64,000 nucleotides of DNA from Siphonodentalium dalli (GCA_032622095.1 CP136065.1:218904151-218968150); one strand, 5' to 3'. Counted from the first letter of the stretch, positions 32,331 to 45,700 are shown. The notes: generated by a model not told the origin, from the letters alone. Program-made: numbers and translations.

Positions 32331-32566
32331 TTATACCAAATACTGATTGACGAGTAGTTACCTTAGGAAATGTTAAGATAATAAGTTCAACAAACAACTT
32401 ATTATCTAAACATTTCCCAAACAATGAATATGAATTCTTCTGCACTTGTATTATCATTTCGTCTGCTCATATATCCTTAACATCGCTCCAAATGAATAAT
32501 AGACCATTCCAATGCATACGTTTATAACTGGATGAGTAGGAGAATCCATTTAGTATAGAAATGGTG
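32331..32566. mobile_element. F1c piggyBac-like MITE
   Basis: Starts TTAACCCTTTTTATACC and ends 'catttagtatagaaatggtg' (decayed). The central hairpin 'gttaagataataagttcaac' with 'aacttattatctaaacat' is present. Confidence 0.65.
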
Positions 32567-32644
32567 GATTTTAGCACTTTAAGAAAACGAAAACAATTTA
32601 CCATACTACAGGAAGATATCCAAGGTTCATTCGAAGTTACCGCA

Positions 32645-33185
32645 CATTGGAGCAGATAGCTCAGTTAGTTTGTGGGCCGACCTCTAGAGCTACACCTTTG
32701 ACACAGTCGAGGGTTCGAATCTGACATAGTATCGGTCAGACTTTGTGTCGCCATCGGCATCCCCAGTAACATGGGCATCACGAAACAACCATCGTTACCA
32801 TGATCAGTGCTCTCAGAACGATTCCAGAAGCAAAAGAATTTCAGACAAAATTTGAAAAACACGTACTGGGCGATTTTCATACCTCCGTTCCTCTCGTAAT
32901 GTCATGACCTGCATTGGATGACATTAGGCTGGGCACACCCCTCTGATTGGGAGACGATGCTAAATGGTTGTCCTGTGTGCACATTAAAGATCTCTACCAT
33001 GGCGAAGAAGTCAAGATTCGGCAAAAAAAATCCTGGACAAAATTGGGGAAATTGGGTGGTGGATCTTCTTGATCCCAGCATGCCTATGGCCAGCATTGCC
33101 CCCTGCACTGAAAATTATACAGACAAACACATGCCTAAATATAAAATTAAAACTATAGCACAAAAAAGAGATGGATGGTGGGTCT
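32645..33185 (+). mobile_element. tRNA-derived SINE
   Basis: Head 'agatagctcagttagtttgt' (A-box-like) and 'gagggttcgaatctgaca' (B-box-like) about 50 nt apart, as in a tRNA gene, but the cloverleaf is not intact and there is a long tRNA-unrelated body. The 3' limit is approximate. Confidence 0.65.
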
Positions 33186-33509
33186 AAAATGATTCTAAAC
33201 ATTTTATTGCACACCCAATGGCTTATTTGTGCTAAATGCAGCAAAATACAGAAGATTTCAAAACGTTCAATAAACAATTGTGTATTGTTCTTGAACAATA
33301 CAAACTGTTCCTGAACAATACAAACCGATTACGTCAACAGCGTCATTGGCTACGTCAACCGTAACAGACAATTCCTTCACCAAATTATTAGGTATAGTCT
33401 ACACTAAGCACACGTTTGTTCAATTATATAAACAATGTAGACGTAAATTTTAGTATAGTACAAGCTACAATCTTCAGAGTGTGCAATAAACATAGAACAA
33501 CACAGTTTT

Positions 33510-33626
33510 GTGAACATGTTAACGTTATTGCACTCGTTTGTCGTGCCGCGAGGTAAAACTCGAACCTCCGGTTCTCGTTTTACCATCGCGTCAGAACAAA
33601 CTCGTGTAATAACGTTATCATGTTCA
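33510..33626. repeat. Palindrome centred on a CCTCCGG core
   Basis: Outer arms 'gaacatgttaacgttattgc' and 'aataacgttatcatgttc'; inner arms 'ggtaaaactcgaacc' and 'ggttctcgttttacc'. It reads similarly on both strands and encodes nothing supportable. Confidence 0.75.
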
Positions 33627-33639
33627 CACACTTGTGTCA

Positions 33640-34310
33640 TTCTATCTATTTATTTTACCTTTGATGTTCAGGCCATTATTAAGTTTACACTTGTATATGC
33701 CTATCTTCTTGAGCTCAGTTTATTGTTCTATTTTGTGCATCTTGAACAATTAAAAATTTATACACAAACTTGTTATCTTTTTGTCTCCAGCCTTCGTTCA
33801 AATAAGATTTGAGTTGGTTTAGAATTCCACCATATCCAGGAAATATATCTTCTGAACTTGAGTATTAGTCTTTTTTCCTTCAGTCTTTTATAAATTTAGA
33901 TATTCAATACAATCTTGATATTAACCTGAGGACTATTGTGGAAATTAATCTGCCCATTTATGGGACAGACTTTTCAATGTTATCCTCGGTTCGACGGGTG
34001 AGTCTAAATACATCTCATGATCACTTCTCTAAAAACATCTACATATTTCATCATAATAAAATTTGCTCCATCAATTTAATTGAAATCAAACATTAATGAC
34101 AGACACCATTTAGACTTTTTTCTCTTATTAACTGCTGTAAACAAACACTGTAACACTGCATGGTCCAATTAATATGTAGGACCTTTTGTAATATTTGTAT
34201 TTTTACATTGCACCAAATTATAAAACTATGTATTTTGTGTGAACTTATTATATCTTCTTCTGCTTGACGTCAATCTGTGTTCTCTCATTCGATCGTCATC
34301 CCTCAGAGTC
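33640..34310. other. AT-rich non-coding DNA
   Basis: No exon or repeat family recognised. Confidence 0.35.
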
Positions 34311-34321
34311 TGACTATTCTT

Positions 34322-34690
34322 GATAATATAAGATCAGGAATATTTCACCGTCCATAGTTTTGAAGGGTTTTTTCAGCAGGCCTAGCTTTTGATAGGCTTT
34401 GTTTACTGCAGCTGTCATGTGTGGTATCAATTTCAATTGTTCATCAAATATTACTCCCAAGTCCTTTTCTTCTCTGGTAGTTTCCACTGTATACACATTT
34501 CCTTCCTCTGATACTGTGTAATTGTTGACATTTCCAGCTTCCATATGCTTAACTTTAAATATTTTCCTGCATTGAATCTCAAAAGCCAGTTATCTGTCCA
34601 GGATGATAGGGTGTCGAGGCCTACTTGTGGATGTTTCCTGTCTACTTCATCATTTATCGTCCGGTATATCTTGGTATCAAAATATAAATA
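34322..34690 (-). pseudogene. Non-LTR retrotransposon reverse transcriptase fragment
   Basis: Two minus-strand frames give consecutive pieces: DTKIYRTINDEVDRKHPQVG and SSWTDNWLLRFNAGK, then EEKDLGVIFDEQLKLIPHMT and KAYQKLGLLKKPFK. This is the end of the palm and the following conserved tail of LINE reverse transcriptases (the residues before DTK should be the active-site FADD; here the region is altered). A frameshift near 34545 and truncation at both ends show that it is dead. Confidence 0.75.
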
Positions 34691-34751
34691 TTTTAATAAA
34701 CAGGGATTTATCTGTAGGAGATATAACCAATTAAGTAAAGAAATCAACATT

Positions 34752-35061
34752 TTAACCATTTCTTTACTAAATACTCATGGTTGAGTTGTTACCTTAGAAA
34801 CTGTTCAGATAATAAGTTCAACAAACAGCCTTTTGAACTTATTAACTGAACATTTGCCACCAATGAACAAGAATTCTTTCTGCACTTATATCATGAAACT
34901 TTCCATCTGTCTATCCTCTCATTTTTCCTGAAAACCCCTCCCAGTGAATTATAGACCATTCCAATACATAATATAATAGCATCTTTCTGAACGAAGGTCC
35001 ATTCTGATCTGTATACTTTTAGAAATGAATTGGAAAATCCATTTAGAATTGAATAGGTTAA
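34752..35061. mobile_element. F1c piggyBac-like MITE
   Basis: TTAACCATTTCTTTAC at the left and 'agaattgaataggttaa' at the right. The central hairpin 'gttcagataataagttcaac' with 'gaacttattaactgaaca' is present. It truncates the neighbouring reverse transcriptase remnant. Confidence 0.7.
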
Positions 35062-36480
35062 AAGTGCACAGCAGAAGACATTCGTCTCTTGTTCATACAA
35101 CTCATGTGGAATAATAATAGGCATATTTATCATGGAGAATACAATGCCTGTTGGAATCTGTAGTCAGTTCCAATCCTGGCAGTTGACCCTGTGGAAAGCG
35201 GTATCATTCTAAGGAAAAATGTGCCCAGGTTGGGAAAACGTGAATTTATGCCAATTATGAATTGAATGTATAACAGAAATACTTTGTAATTGTTTCAAAT
35301 ACACTGCACTTAAAGGGACATGGCTTGTCAAACCCCCAAAATTATGTGCACTTAATTTGTCGAGAGGTATCTCAACACATACTTATGCGAAATATTTCCG
35401 AACAAACTCGTTAATATGTTATTGTTACTCATTGTTAAATCATATACCTGTACATGCACCATTTGAATCAATAATTAATACAGGAAATACAGTAAAACAT
35501 TATTGAAACTAAGGTTTACCATATCCATCAATCATATCAATATCATTTCAGACTCTTTATGGAGGATTAAAATTATATTAGATTGTGCACCACCCCATTC
35601 CCAACCTTCAATGGGAGACCACCTGCCATGAGAGACCACTTTGATTGGACAAAAGGTGTGGTCTCTCAAGACGGGTTTTACCATTGTGCTGAAAACACGT
35701 GTTTTGTTTCTTGTAACTTTCGGTAGATTTCGTTAAAAATTGCACCTAGAGCTCTGAAACGTTCATGGTTCTACATAATTTTGATGAATGACATTAAGAG
35801 AAAGCAGGGTATTAATTTTAAATAGTTTAAAGTTATAGATAATGCAATATACGTTTTCAGACAATCGCGCGTTATTCCGTTTCCAATTCCAGAGTTTCAA
35901 TGAATACAAATGTTGCAGCAAAGGTTTGGGGATTGATTATCATGTTCCAAAGTTGTATTCTTTATGACTTCAATGCATCTAACTGGGACATGTTTTGTCA
36001 CAGAACGATATTTCAGGCATTTATCAACCTATTTCAATACCTGGCAAAAGTCAAAGTGAATATTATTAGGTGTATTTTTGAGTGCAAATCGCCATGTAGC
36101 AGGTCCAAACAATTAACCAATTATGATATCTTTGCTTTTCTTTATGTTCTCAAACCATGTAGCGATAGCCATTGAGAAAGTGGAACAATGAATTAGGCCA
36201 GACAAAACAAGACTCTCAGTCAATGAACTCTCGACCAGATATTCATCAAATTATGCTTGAGCGAGGACCAGATTGAACATAAACTATAGATTGAACAATA
36301 CATAATGTTCTATAAATGGATGGTTTATGTAGAATAGGTTTCAAGTGACTAGATCTACTAGTACTCAAATTAAACCAGAAAAGTTATTTAAGTGATAGTT
36401 ACCAAATTCAAGGGTCCTACATGAGAAGGGTTCAAATGTCAGAAAAAAACTTGTGGTGCATAATGTAGACAGTTTAGTTT
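35062..36480. other. Non-coding DNA with a dispersed-repeat segment
   Basis: No exon recognised. Positions 36020-36110 are related to 19840-19930. Confidence 0.4.
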
Positions 36481-36482
36481 AC

Positions 36483-36768
36483 AGGTAGTTTAGTTTTATT
36501 GGGGTTTACTGCCATATCATGATGTCAGTTTTACCGATGAAAGAAATACTGCAGAGAAATGGGAAATGACTCCACTTAATCATATAGAAACCCACAGGCT
36601 GCAACTGACAAACTTGCCCAGATACACAAATAAAGTCAACTTCCTTATGAGTGCATCACAAATCTGCACTGATTGGGATTCGAACCAGCTTCACCATCGC
36701 TGGATGGGTTATGTTGGTCTAATGTGCTATGCACCTTACCAAATGAGTCACTGGAGCCCCGTGTTTTA
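36483..36768 (-). mobile_element. tRNA-derived SINE
   Basis: On the minus strand: 'cagtgactcatttggtaagg' (A-box-like), then 'ctggttcgaatccc' (B-box-like), then a body ending near 'aaaactaaac'. Same architecture as 11414-11724, different head. Confidence 0.65.
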
Positions 36769-36949
36769 TTAAGAATAATCCTGTGGAACATAATATAATA
36801 AAATAATAATGACAGTTTTATATAGCGATTAACCAATTATTTGCTCTAACAATCTTTTGAACATTACAATATTACCCCAGTCATTTGTAGAAGCCAACCA
36901 ATGAACCGGCTGCAGGTTCTGCTCTAGTTTGAAAAGAACATGCTCTGAT

Positions 36950-37213
36950 ACTCAACAGTATGACAAGCTGACTGTTACTCGTTTAACGCATAATGGTGCA
37001 AGGATGACACAGTACGAGCGACCTTGCTCAAGGGTCACAACTTGGCGTGGGATTTGAAACAGCAAACAATCTGACAATTGCACGTCACTGAAATCGACCA
37101 AGACACTGCTGTGTGAAAACTCACAATGGACAAGCAACGAGCTGCTTAACATGCAACTCTGTGTTTACAGCGAATACAAGTCTGACACGCTAACCACTGG
37201 ACCACGGAGCTCC
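36950..37213 (-). mobile_element. SINE with GTGGTCCAGTGGTTAGCGTG head
   Basis: The minus-strand head 'ggtccagtggttagcgtgtc' resembles a tRNA A-box arm. The body includes 'gttgtgacccttgagcaagg'. A relative lies at 53188-53441 with the same order of blocks. Confidence 0.6.
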
Positions 37214-37591
37214 ATATATAATGAATAATAACAAAATAAATCTATCCCCCACAATCATTTTGGTTTCACAATCTGTATTTGGTTTTTCAAGCTGCACCTA
37301 TATATCATGAGAGACTCTTTACACTTCAGATATGAATCAATCTCTAACATACAAATAACTAAATAAATGAGACCCATATGATCAAATATTTATCACAGAA
37401 ATATCATGGCAAAAGAATTTAATTTCATTTGTTTGTATCACAGAATATTTATATAAAGAATTCAATAAATAACGATGGTTTGTTTATACAACAAAAACGA
37501 TCACAGATATATGAAAGTGGCTGGCACCAAACACAAGAACAAAATTCACAAAATGAAGTATCCTCCGCAGTTCCTGAATTAAGGTAGACAT
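37214..37591. other. AT-rich non-coding DNA
   Basis: No exon or repeat family recognised. Confidence 0.35.
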
Positions 37592-37804
37592 ACAGTAATG
37601 CCCTAAATAATCGACTCCTTAACCACAGCAGAATTATGGGTAACTTTTCAGGATTTAGTCGGAAATATGGCTTGTTGCCATTCATCGGAAAGCTCTGTGA
37701 GAGCTTTCCGATGAATGGCAACAAGCCATATTTCCGACTAAATCCTGAAAAGTTACCCATAATTCTGCTGTGGTTAAGGAGTCGATTATTTAGGGCATTA
37801 CTGT
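37592..37804. mobile_element. F3 foldback element, complete reference copy
   Basis: Near-perfect palindrome: 'acagtaatgccctaaataat' to 'cattcatcggaaagctct', then the reverse complement to 'attatttagggcattactgt'. It reads as nearly the same open frame on both strands because of the palindrome. Confidence 0.9.
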
Positions 37805-39550
37805 ATCTGCCAGAACTAATTATATAAGATTTTAAAACATCCCCAAGTAGTTCACTGAAGTTTAGTTATTTTATGTATGATTTATACAATTTGGGCGATC
37901 ATGACCATTAAATTTTGATGTGTTATCTGCATTAAGAATACTTTCAGGTATTGCAGAATTGGTTGTGAAATATATAAGGCTGCATCCAAATTACCATATT
38001 TTACATCACATTTTGTAAGAAGCTTTAATATATTACAGAATGCAGCGATAGTGTGACTTAAATCTTATGAAACATGGCAAATACGAGTTGAACAGCTGGG
38101 AACAACATCCAGCTATCTATACTTTCAGACAGCTATTTCAGAAATCTCATCAGAAAAACGTGACATAGCTTGGGTGATAAAGTACATGAATCGGCTAACA
38201 AGAATGCCTCTATATGGATTTATGCTAAATGTTATGACCATCAACCTTCAAAATTTTCCGAAAAATTGGGTCAGTGTGGATATGCAATGGTTCTATCTGT
38301 TTATAATAAGATATTTGTCCATTCAATTTGAATGTTTTCTATGCCAGCCACCTATGGACGGATATACAATAAACTAAATATAACATTTTATTAAAGCAAC
38401 ACATAGTGTTAAAATCTGAATTTACTAATTTATAACCTGCGAACCTACTGTCTTGATATGATCTTGATGGATTATAAATAGGGCCAAAAATACATTCTTT
38501 GCCAATATATGGCACATTTGTGGCCTAAAATTGTTGAAATAACTGAAAGAAATATCTTTCATCAAGTAGAAAATGGGATCGGTCCCCTGTCTCTCATAAT
38601 TTCCCATGATCAACTCTGGTGTTTAGAAATGTTGTACCTCTTCCCTGAACTTTCTGTATATATTCTGGGATGTAAAATAATTACTTTGAGTCAGATAGAA
38701 AAGTTGACAGGAGCTTCTGTCATTAGAAAATATTTTTTTTTCTTCTCCAATTAATTTATCCGAGACAGAACGTCTGGCTTTTTTTTTTATAAATTACTAC
38801 AATTTATTTTTATTAAAAATCTATCATTTAAGATATAATAAGAAAACTATGTGCGGCTTTAATATTGTATAAGGAATGTTGAGATTGAGTTGTTTGTAAC
38901 AATGAATTGCCAGATTATTGAGAGAGACGCCTCCCTGTCCCAGCTATGATTTTAACAATAGATCTAATGGAAGAAATGAAAGAATTTTAGTTCAGAAGCT
39001 GGCTAAGTAATACTCAAATAAATGGGTCCAATACTGCATGAAATCGGGCACTTTCTATAGATAAAGTAGGCATATTTCATAAAAAGCATACACAACAAGT
39101 CTGTTGGCATATTTTCATTTCTAATGCTTTTTTCAGAATGTGTTCACAATATTTCGAAGCAGCCAAGAAGCTCACACTCAATGCAATGCAACATGGATTC
39201 AGTTTCCCAATTTCCAAATGAAAAGTTTAGGCCAAAATAAATAAATTGCCCGATTTACAAATGGTATTTCTATTAATTTATACAAAATCTGAGAATAGTT
39301 CCATGGTGACAAACAACTGAATTTTAGATGACAGTCGATTATGCAAATGACCGGTACTTTAAAAAATAAAGTAAAAATAATGACAGATCTAGAATAGCAC
39401 TCAGATCATTATGTTAACATTCAATGTCAAACTTTATAAGTTTATCACAGAAGATTATTTCCTCTAAAAAGGAAATTTGTGTATAGATGGACAGTACAAA
39501 TGAAATATAAGGTACAATTTTTCCTCGACTGAACACAGTATCAAGAGCGC
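37805..39550. other. DYNC2H1: Non-coding DNA including the DYNC2H1 3' UTR
   Basis: Downstream of the DYNC2H1 stop on the minus strand. AT-rich, with no repeat family recognised. AATAAA-type signals occur only some 740 nt past the stop (near 38804), so the UTR end is uncertain. Confidence 0.4.
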
Positions 39551-39709
39551 TCATTGCTTCTTCAAGAAGAGAGCCGCACTACACTGCGTCCATTGGCCGA
39601 CGTTTCCTCCGCATGGAACGTCGAATCGTGTGACGATTCTGTCTCTCTCACTGCTGTAGTATATTGGTAGGGAAATGGTTTCATCCATGCCGTATGGATC
39701 AGAAGACTC
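39551..39709 (-). CDS. DYNC2H1: DYNC2H1 last exon (residues ~762-813 of the fragment)
   Basis: Acceptor CATTGCAG; phase 0. ESSDPYGMDETISLPIYYSS, ERDRIVTRFDVPCGGNVGQW, TQCSAALFLKKQ then TGA. This is the terminal beta-rich end of the dynein C-terminal domain and supplies the natural stop. Confidence 0.92.
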   Translation of the reverse strand, partial: ESSDPYGMDETISLPIYYSSERDRIVTRFDVPCGGNVGQWTQCSAALFLKKQ

Positions 39710-42700
39710 CTGCAATGATTGAGAGAAAAGCAGTTAATATTTACAGAAGGTTACTTTAACCCTTTAATTTCTAAATACTCATCGAGGAGTAGTTCCCTGA
39801 GGAAATATTCAGATGATAAGTTCAACAAACAGCGATATGCCGCCCAATCCTTGAAATAGTGTGTCTGTCATTTGCAGAATGAAGTCCCCAGAGAGTGAAT
39901 TTAGTAAATGCTACCCCGCATAGCAGGCTAGCATCACCAAATTCACCCTCTGGGGACCTCATTCTGCTTACACCTCAGCAGAATGAGGTTCCCAGAGGGT
40001 GAATTTGGTGACGCTATGCGGGGTAGCATCACTAAATTCACCCTCTGGGGACCTCATTCTGCAAATGACAGACACGCTATTTCAAGGCTTGAAACAGCGA
40101 TATGCCGCCATTTGTTGAACTTATTATCTGAACATTTTCCACCAATGATTAGGAATCTTCTTCACTTGCGGTGTCTGTTCCCCTGTTTGTCGTCAGCTCA
40201 TATTTCCTTAACATCCCTCCAAATGAATAATAGACCATTCTAATGTATACTTTTATAACTGATGGGAGAATCTATTTATTAAAGAAAGGGTTAAATATTC
40301 TTCTTGATTATTTCATGGACGTCTTGCACATCATCCCCAAAGTTAACCCTTCCATGACTGGAGCTTCCTGAAATTTTGCAAAAACCCTGTGCCCTGTGCC
40401 AATGCATTTTCTTATATAACTAAGTCTTCCATAGGGAGCCTCGCATATATAAGAGAATGCATTGGCCTATCAATGTTTACCATGACCTTGTAAGTCAGTG
40501 CATTCTCTTATATATGCGAGGTTCCCTATGGGAGACTCACATGTTTAAGAGAATGCACCAGGATCTTGAATGCTGCACCAGCGCAGCTCCGGTCATGAAT
40601 TTGTTAAAGGTACAGTAATGCTCTAATTAATCAACCTCTTAACCACAGCAGAATTATGGGTAACTTTTCAGGATTTAGTCGGAAATATGGCTTGTTGCCA
40701 TTCATCAGAAAGCTCTCCACACCTCAGCAGAATGAGGTTCCCAGGGGGTGAATTTGGTGATGCTAGCCCGCTATGCGGGGTAGCATCACTAAATTCACCC
40801 TCTGGGGACCTCATTCTGCAAATGACAGACACACTATTTCAAGGCTTGCGTAGCAATGATATTGAGTCGAAAGCTGACAATACTTAAGTCTCATGGATGA
40901 ATGTTTGGCAGAAAGATTTTGATGTTTTCACGTCAAAGCACAAATAGGTAAAATGTTATGGTGATTTACCGTAGGGATCCAGGCCACGTGACAAGCTGGT
41001 ATGACAGAGATGCTCGGTGAATCACCGTGATTCTCAGTGAGTCGGGTGCCATCAAAGCTACATCCTTCCATAAATAAGCCACCGATTTTAATACAAGATT
41101 TCGCTCCCTGTATGGCTCCCTTCCACGAGCATGCAAACTTCAGGCTGTCCATCGAGCAAGACATCTCTCTGAAATAGATATAATAATAATAATAATGGTG
41201 CTTATATAGCGCTTATCTCCAGTACCATGAGCGGACTCTAGACAGACATTGATCAGAAAACATGTTAATATGCTGAATGCTTTAGGTCTATTTATAGCAC
41301 ACAATAAGGATTCTTATTCATTTGTGGGTTTGTTGAAATTCTTATTTGAACATTTCCTCAGGGAACTAATCATTAACCCTTTCATGACGGGAGCTGCGCT
41401 GACGTAACATTAAAGACCCTGTGCCAATGCATTCTCTTATATATGCGAGTTGACCATAGGTTGCCTCGCATATATAAGAAAATGCATTGGCCTAACAATT
41501 TTTTAATATTTTTTCTTACATTCTTTAACAATTTTATTATTTTTTATAATTTTTTCTTTCATTCTGTATCAATTTTTTAAATTTTTTCTTACATTCTATT
41601 ATCATTTTTTATCATCATTTCTTACATTCTTTAACATTTTTTTTTTATCATTTTTATTCATTTTTTCTGTCATTTTTTAACAATATGGTCGACTCGCACA
41701 TATAAGAGAATGCATTGGCACAGGGTTTTCGCAAAAATTCAGGAAGCTCCAATCATGAAAGGGTTAATGAGTACTTAGTATAGAAAGGGTTAACATAAAA
41801 TGAACCAGCTTCGCCATCACTGGACCGCTTGTGACATGATACAATGATGCATCATATAACTTTCGACTGAGTCAACAGGAAGCCCTCAGTTCAATAGTTA
41901 GATATATAAGCATGATACACAGCAAATAATAATGACAAACAATAACATACATGTGCCTTCAGGGTAACGAAATATTCAGATAATAGGTCATTTGTTGAAC
42001 TTATTATCTGAACATTTCCACCAATGAATATGGATCATTCTGCTTATGTATTATCTGTCGGTCATCTGCTTTTATTACCTGAATGCCCCTCCAAATGAAT
42101 AATAGATAGTTCCAACGTATCATTTTATAACTGAATGGGAGAATCCATTCAGTAAAGAAAGGGTTAGTGTAAGTGGTCTTATGAGAAGAAATTATTAATT
42201 CCCACTGCTCATCAGCCAGTGAGTTTGTTCGTTACCTTGCGGTCTGTTGTCGAAAAGCATTGAGGAACGTATCTGGTCTGAAGAGTTCTGATAGATCGAG
42301 GGTGTCTCTCAGCAATGATCCGTTCTCTGCTTTATCCACCCACCCTTGTATAGCTGCAGCTCTGACTGATAAACCACGTAGATACTGAATGGGATCTTCT
42401 GGACCGTCCCATTTACTCAGCCAGCTGATTGGTGTCTGAGGAAAAAAACAACATGAATTTAACATTTCATCATTTATAAAGAAACTCATATAATTGAAAT
42501 AGCTAAAACTTTAGAATTAGCTCGAAAATTCATGCTTGGTAATAATAGATGCATTTATAGCATATTCTGCAGTGAATTAGCTTGATTGCACCTATCACTA
42601 GTATTAATCTGGATTAAAGGGACTCGGTGCCTTCGAAGTTGGTTCATGCAAAATAACATAAAAGTCTGTAAAACAACTATCATCAACAAGTACATGATAA

Positions 42701-45700
42701 AATAGATTGACTTTGTTCTTATTTTCATTATTAATAACTCTACAATAATCTATTACTCCATGTTCTTCTTAGTGGTGATGTTTTACAGACTTTTTTTAAA
42801 TTTTTTAGCACATTTACCCACTTTGAGTGCCATTGGTCCCCTTAAAGAACCCGATTACTACGTCGACAACTCCCCCGAGAGAGGGGACGCTGCAGCCATA
42901 TGTGACTGATATAATGACAAAATTGTTCTACTGTTACAAAATGAATTTGATGCAACTGCAATGTTCAACTAAATGAACTTATACAGTACTAATCTATTTC
43001 TGGTAACTTTTATCGGAAATTTTGTTTGTTGCCATTCATCGGAAAGCTCTTAGTGAGTACACGTAATCTGTGGAGTCAAATGGTGCCAAATTGTCAAACA
43101 TGCAATGTGCTTCATGTAATGATTTTATGTTCACTTTGATTTTACATGATTCACACACAATGATTACCAAACAAGATCTTTTATAACAGCAGTTTAAAAA
43201 AAAAATTTATAAGGAAAAATTAATGAAAAATAAATATGTATCTGTGTTATTTACATACCTCTTGATTGAGCAGGGCCACGGCAAGGTTTTGTACTTCCTT
43301 GGTGAGCAACTGAGTTCCTCGGATTACTTTACTGAGATTTGCTAGAGTCGAGTGGACTGACTGCACCAGTTTAATAGCGTTATATCTCTCCAGTAAAATA
43401 AACGATTGTAGAGGACTCAGATTACCAGACTTTTCTGACGGTGGCGAAATCTTCATCTGGATTATTTGTGATCCCTGTAACATAATTTAAAACAAATGAT
43501 CATATGATTAAGCAAGCCTTGAAATAGTGTGCCTGTCATTTGTAGAATGAGGTCCCCAGAGGGTGAATTTAGTGATGCTACCCCGCATAGCGGGTTAGCA
43601 TCACCAAATTCACCCTCTGGGGACCTCATTCTGCTTACACCTCAGCAGAATGAGGTTCCCAGAGGGTGAATTTGGTGATGCTAGCCCGCTATGCGGGGTA
43701 GCATCACTAAATTCACCCTCTGGGGACCTCATTCTGCAAATGACAGGCACACTATTTCAAGGCTTGTGAGTAAGTTTTCTAAAGAATGATTGATACAACA
43801 CTGTAAATTACAGGTTTAAAGAAATCTCCAAAGCTTTAGTCCAGGAGATATTGGTAGACCTCTGCACCCCCCCCCCCCCAGGACTCAACTTCACCCCACT
43901 AATTTTCTTCCTTAAGGTCTCCTCTAATTTTATTCACTTGTTAACAAGAAAAAAAAGTGGCCGCAGAGACTCCAGACAAGATGGCGTCCATCATGGCGGC
44001 CATTTTTTTTATATGCGCCAGGTCTCTTTGATCGCTGTTATAGTAAAGATGATGTCACATGCGGTCTTCTTTTCCGTTCGATTCGTTATGGTAATATACA
44101 ACCCTTACAAATTAGCCAAAAATCCGACACAAAAATCCAATATGGCGGCCAAGATGGCCGCCGAAATGTGAAAAATTGCTATTTTTCGGACATTTCACCA
44201 CCTTTCGTTTGTCTCTGTGGGAACATATTGGCACCTTGACGCGATTTTATACATTTATCGTCTAGAAGAGTCATTGGCGAACACACAGGGATCATAATAT
44301 ACATTCCTTGACGGATATTTTTGTCCGATATCACGTTTTCCCAAATGCCGGTATAATCCTGTCAAAGCCAAAACGACGCTAATAACGCAATGTCTGTTTC
44401 GAATCAATGAGTGTTATTGCTATTATTACTCCAGCCATGATTATATATGTGCAGCAGATACTCGGGCTAGGATTCCTCTTATACCTGAGTTGAGGAATAT
44501 TCACCTAAATCCAAGATGGCGGCCAAAATGGCCACCATAAATAGAAAAATCGCCGAAAATCGCTGATTTTAACATCAGTGAGAGTTATTGTCACGACAAC
44601 TCCACACCTGCTTACTATTGTGAGTTGGGAACACTTAGTCGAATAACTTTCCTTATATTGCATCCAAATAAAAGTCCCCCAAATCCAAAATGGCGCCCAC
44701 AATGGCGGACAAATTTTGAAAAATCACCGAAATTCCCTCATGTTCACATCATTGGGCATTATTGTCGAGAAAACTCCACACATGCTGACAGTTGAGTTGT
44801 AAATACTGATGTGAAGTAATTACCTTACATCCCATGCAAGAAATGGTTTTCCAAATATAAGATGGCGGCCAAAATGGCGACCGATATTTGAAAACACGCC
44901 TACATTCCTTTACTTTCTTACGATGGGTGTTATTGTTTCGCGAATTCTACCCACCATCACATGTTGATATGGAATATTGGTATGAAGTTTTCATTTGAGT
45001 TTGGCAATTGATACTCAAGGTCAAGATGGCAGCTAAACTGGAGGCCAGAAATTGAAAAGAAATCGATATATTCACATACAAATTTCAACTTTTTGTCATA
45101 GTATCGATATGTATGGACGAAACTATACACAAACCATATATTAGTTCAACTTAAAACGTATCAAAACGCATAACATTGATCTGTCCTTCTGGAAGTACGA
45201 AAACCCACACTTAATATAGCGATGTGTCATTTCGAAATCCATTTTACACTTCGCGCCGATAATGGCCGTAACCGTAGGTGCGCCGAATAGCCATATTAGA
45301 ACAATTACCTGGTAAAAGATTCTGATTTGCCACGTCCTTAATGATCTGGACCAGTTTCCATTTCTTTGCCTGATAAACCTAGGTCGCTCACACCGACAAA
45401 GTATTCAACACTTCCTGTGAGAAGGGTCCTTTTAATCATAACGTTTCAAACAATTAATTTCCCGGTGTCTGGCTTAAGAATTTTGATGCTTGCTAAATAT
45501 GGGATTTGTTCGTCATCTTGAACTAGAAAGGCATATGGTCGATAAGTATACAAGCTTACAGAAGGTCGTCTCTATGTATGTCTTTCTCATACCCCGTGGG
45601 GATAATGACATGTATACCTGGCGAACTTCCCAGTTAACTAGTCACTTCTCAATAGATGGTTCAACTCACAAACTTAGCGAACGTATTGGCATACGTGGAC

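Noticed and set aside
32648-32730. Functional tRNA gene
   Set aside because: A- and B-box-like motifs are present but acceptor and anticodon stems do not close, and a long SINE body follows.
43851-44171. Plus-strand frame and its mirror at 48519-48902
   Set aside because: Identical peptides on opposite strands result from the inverted repeat; no start context, splice support or known domain.
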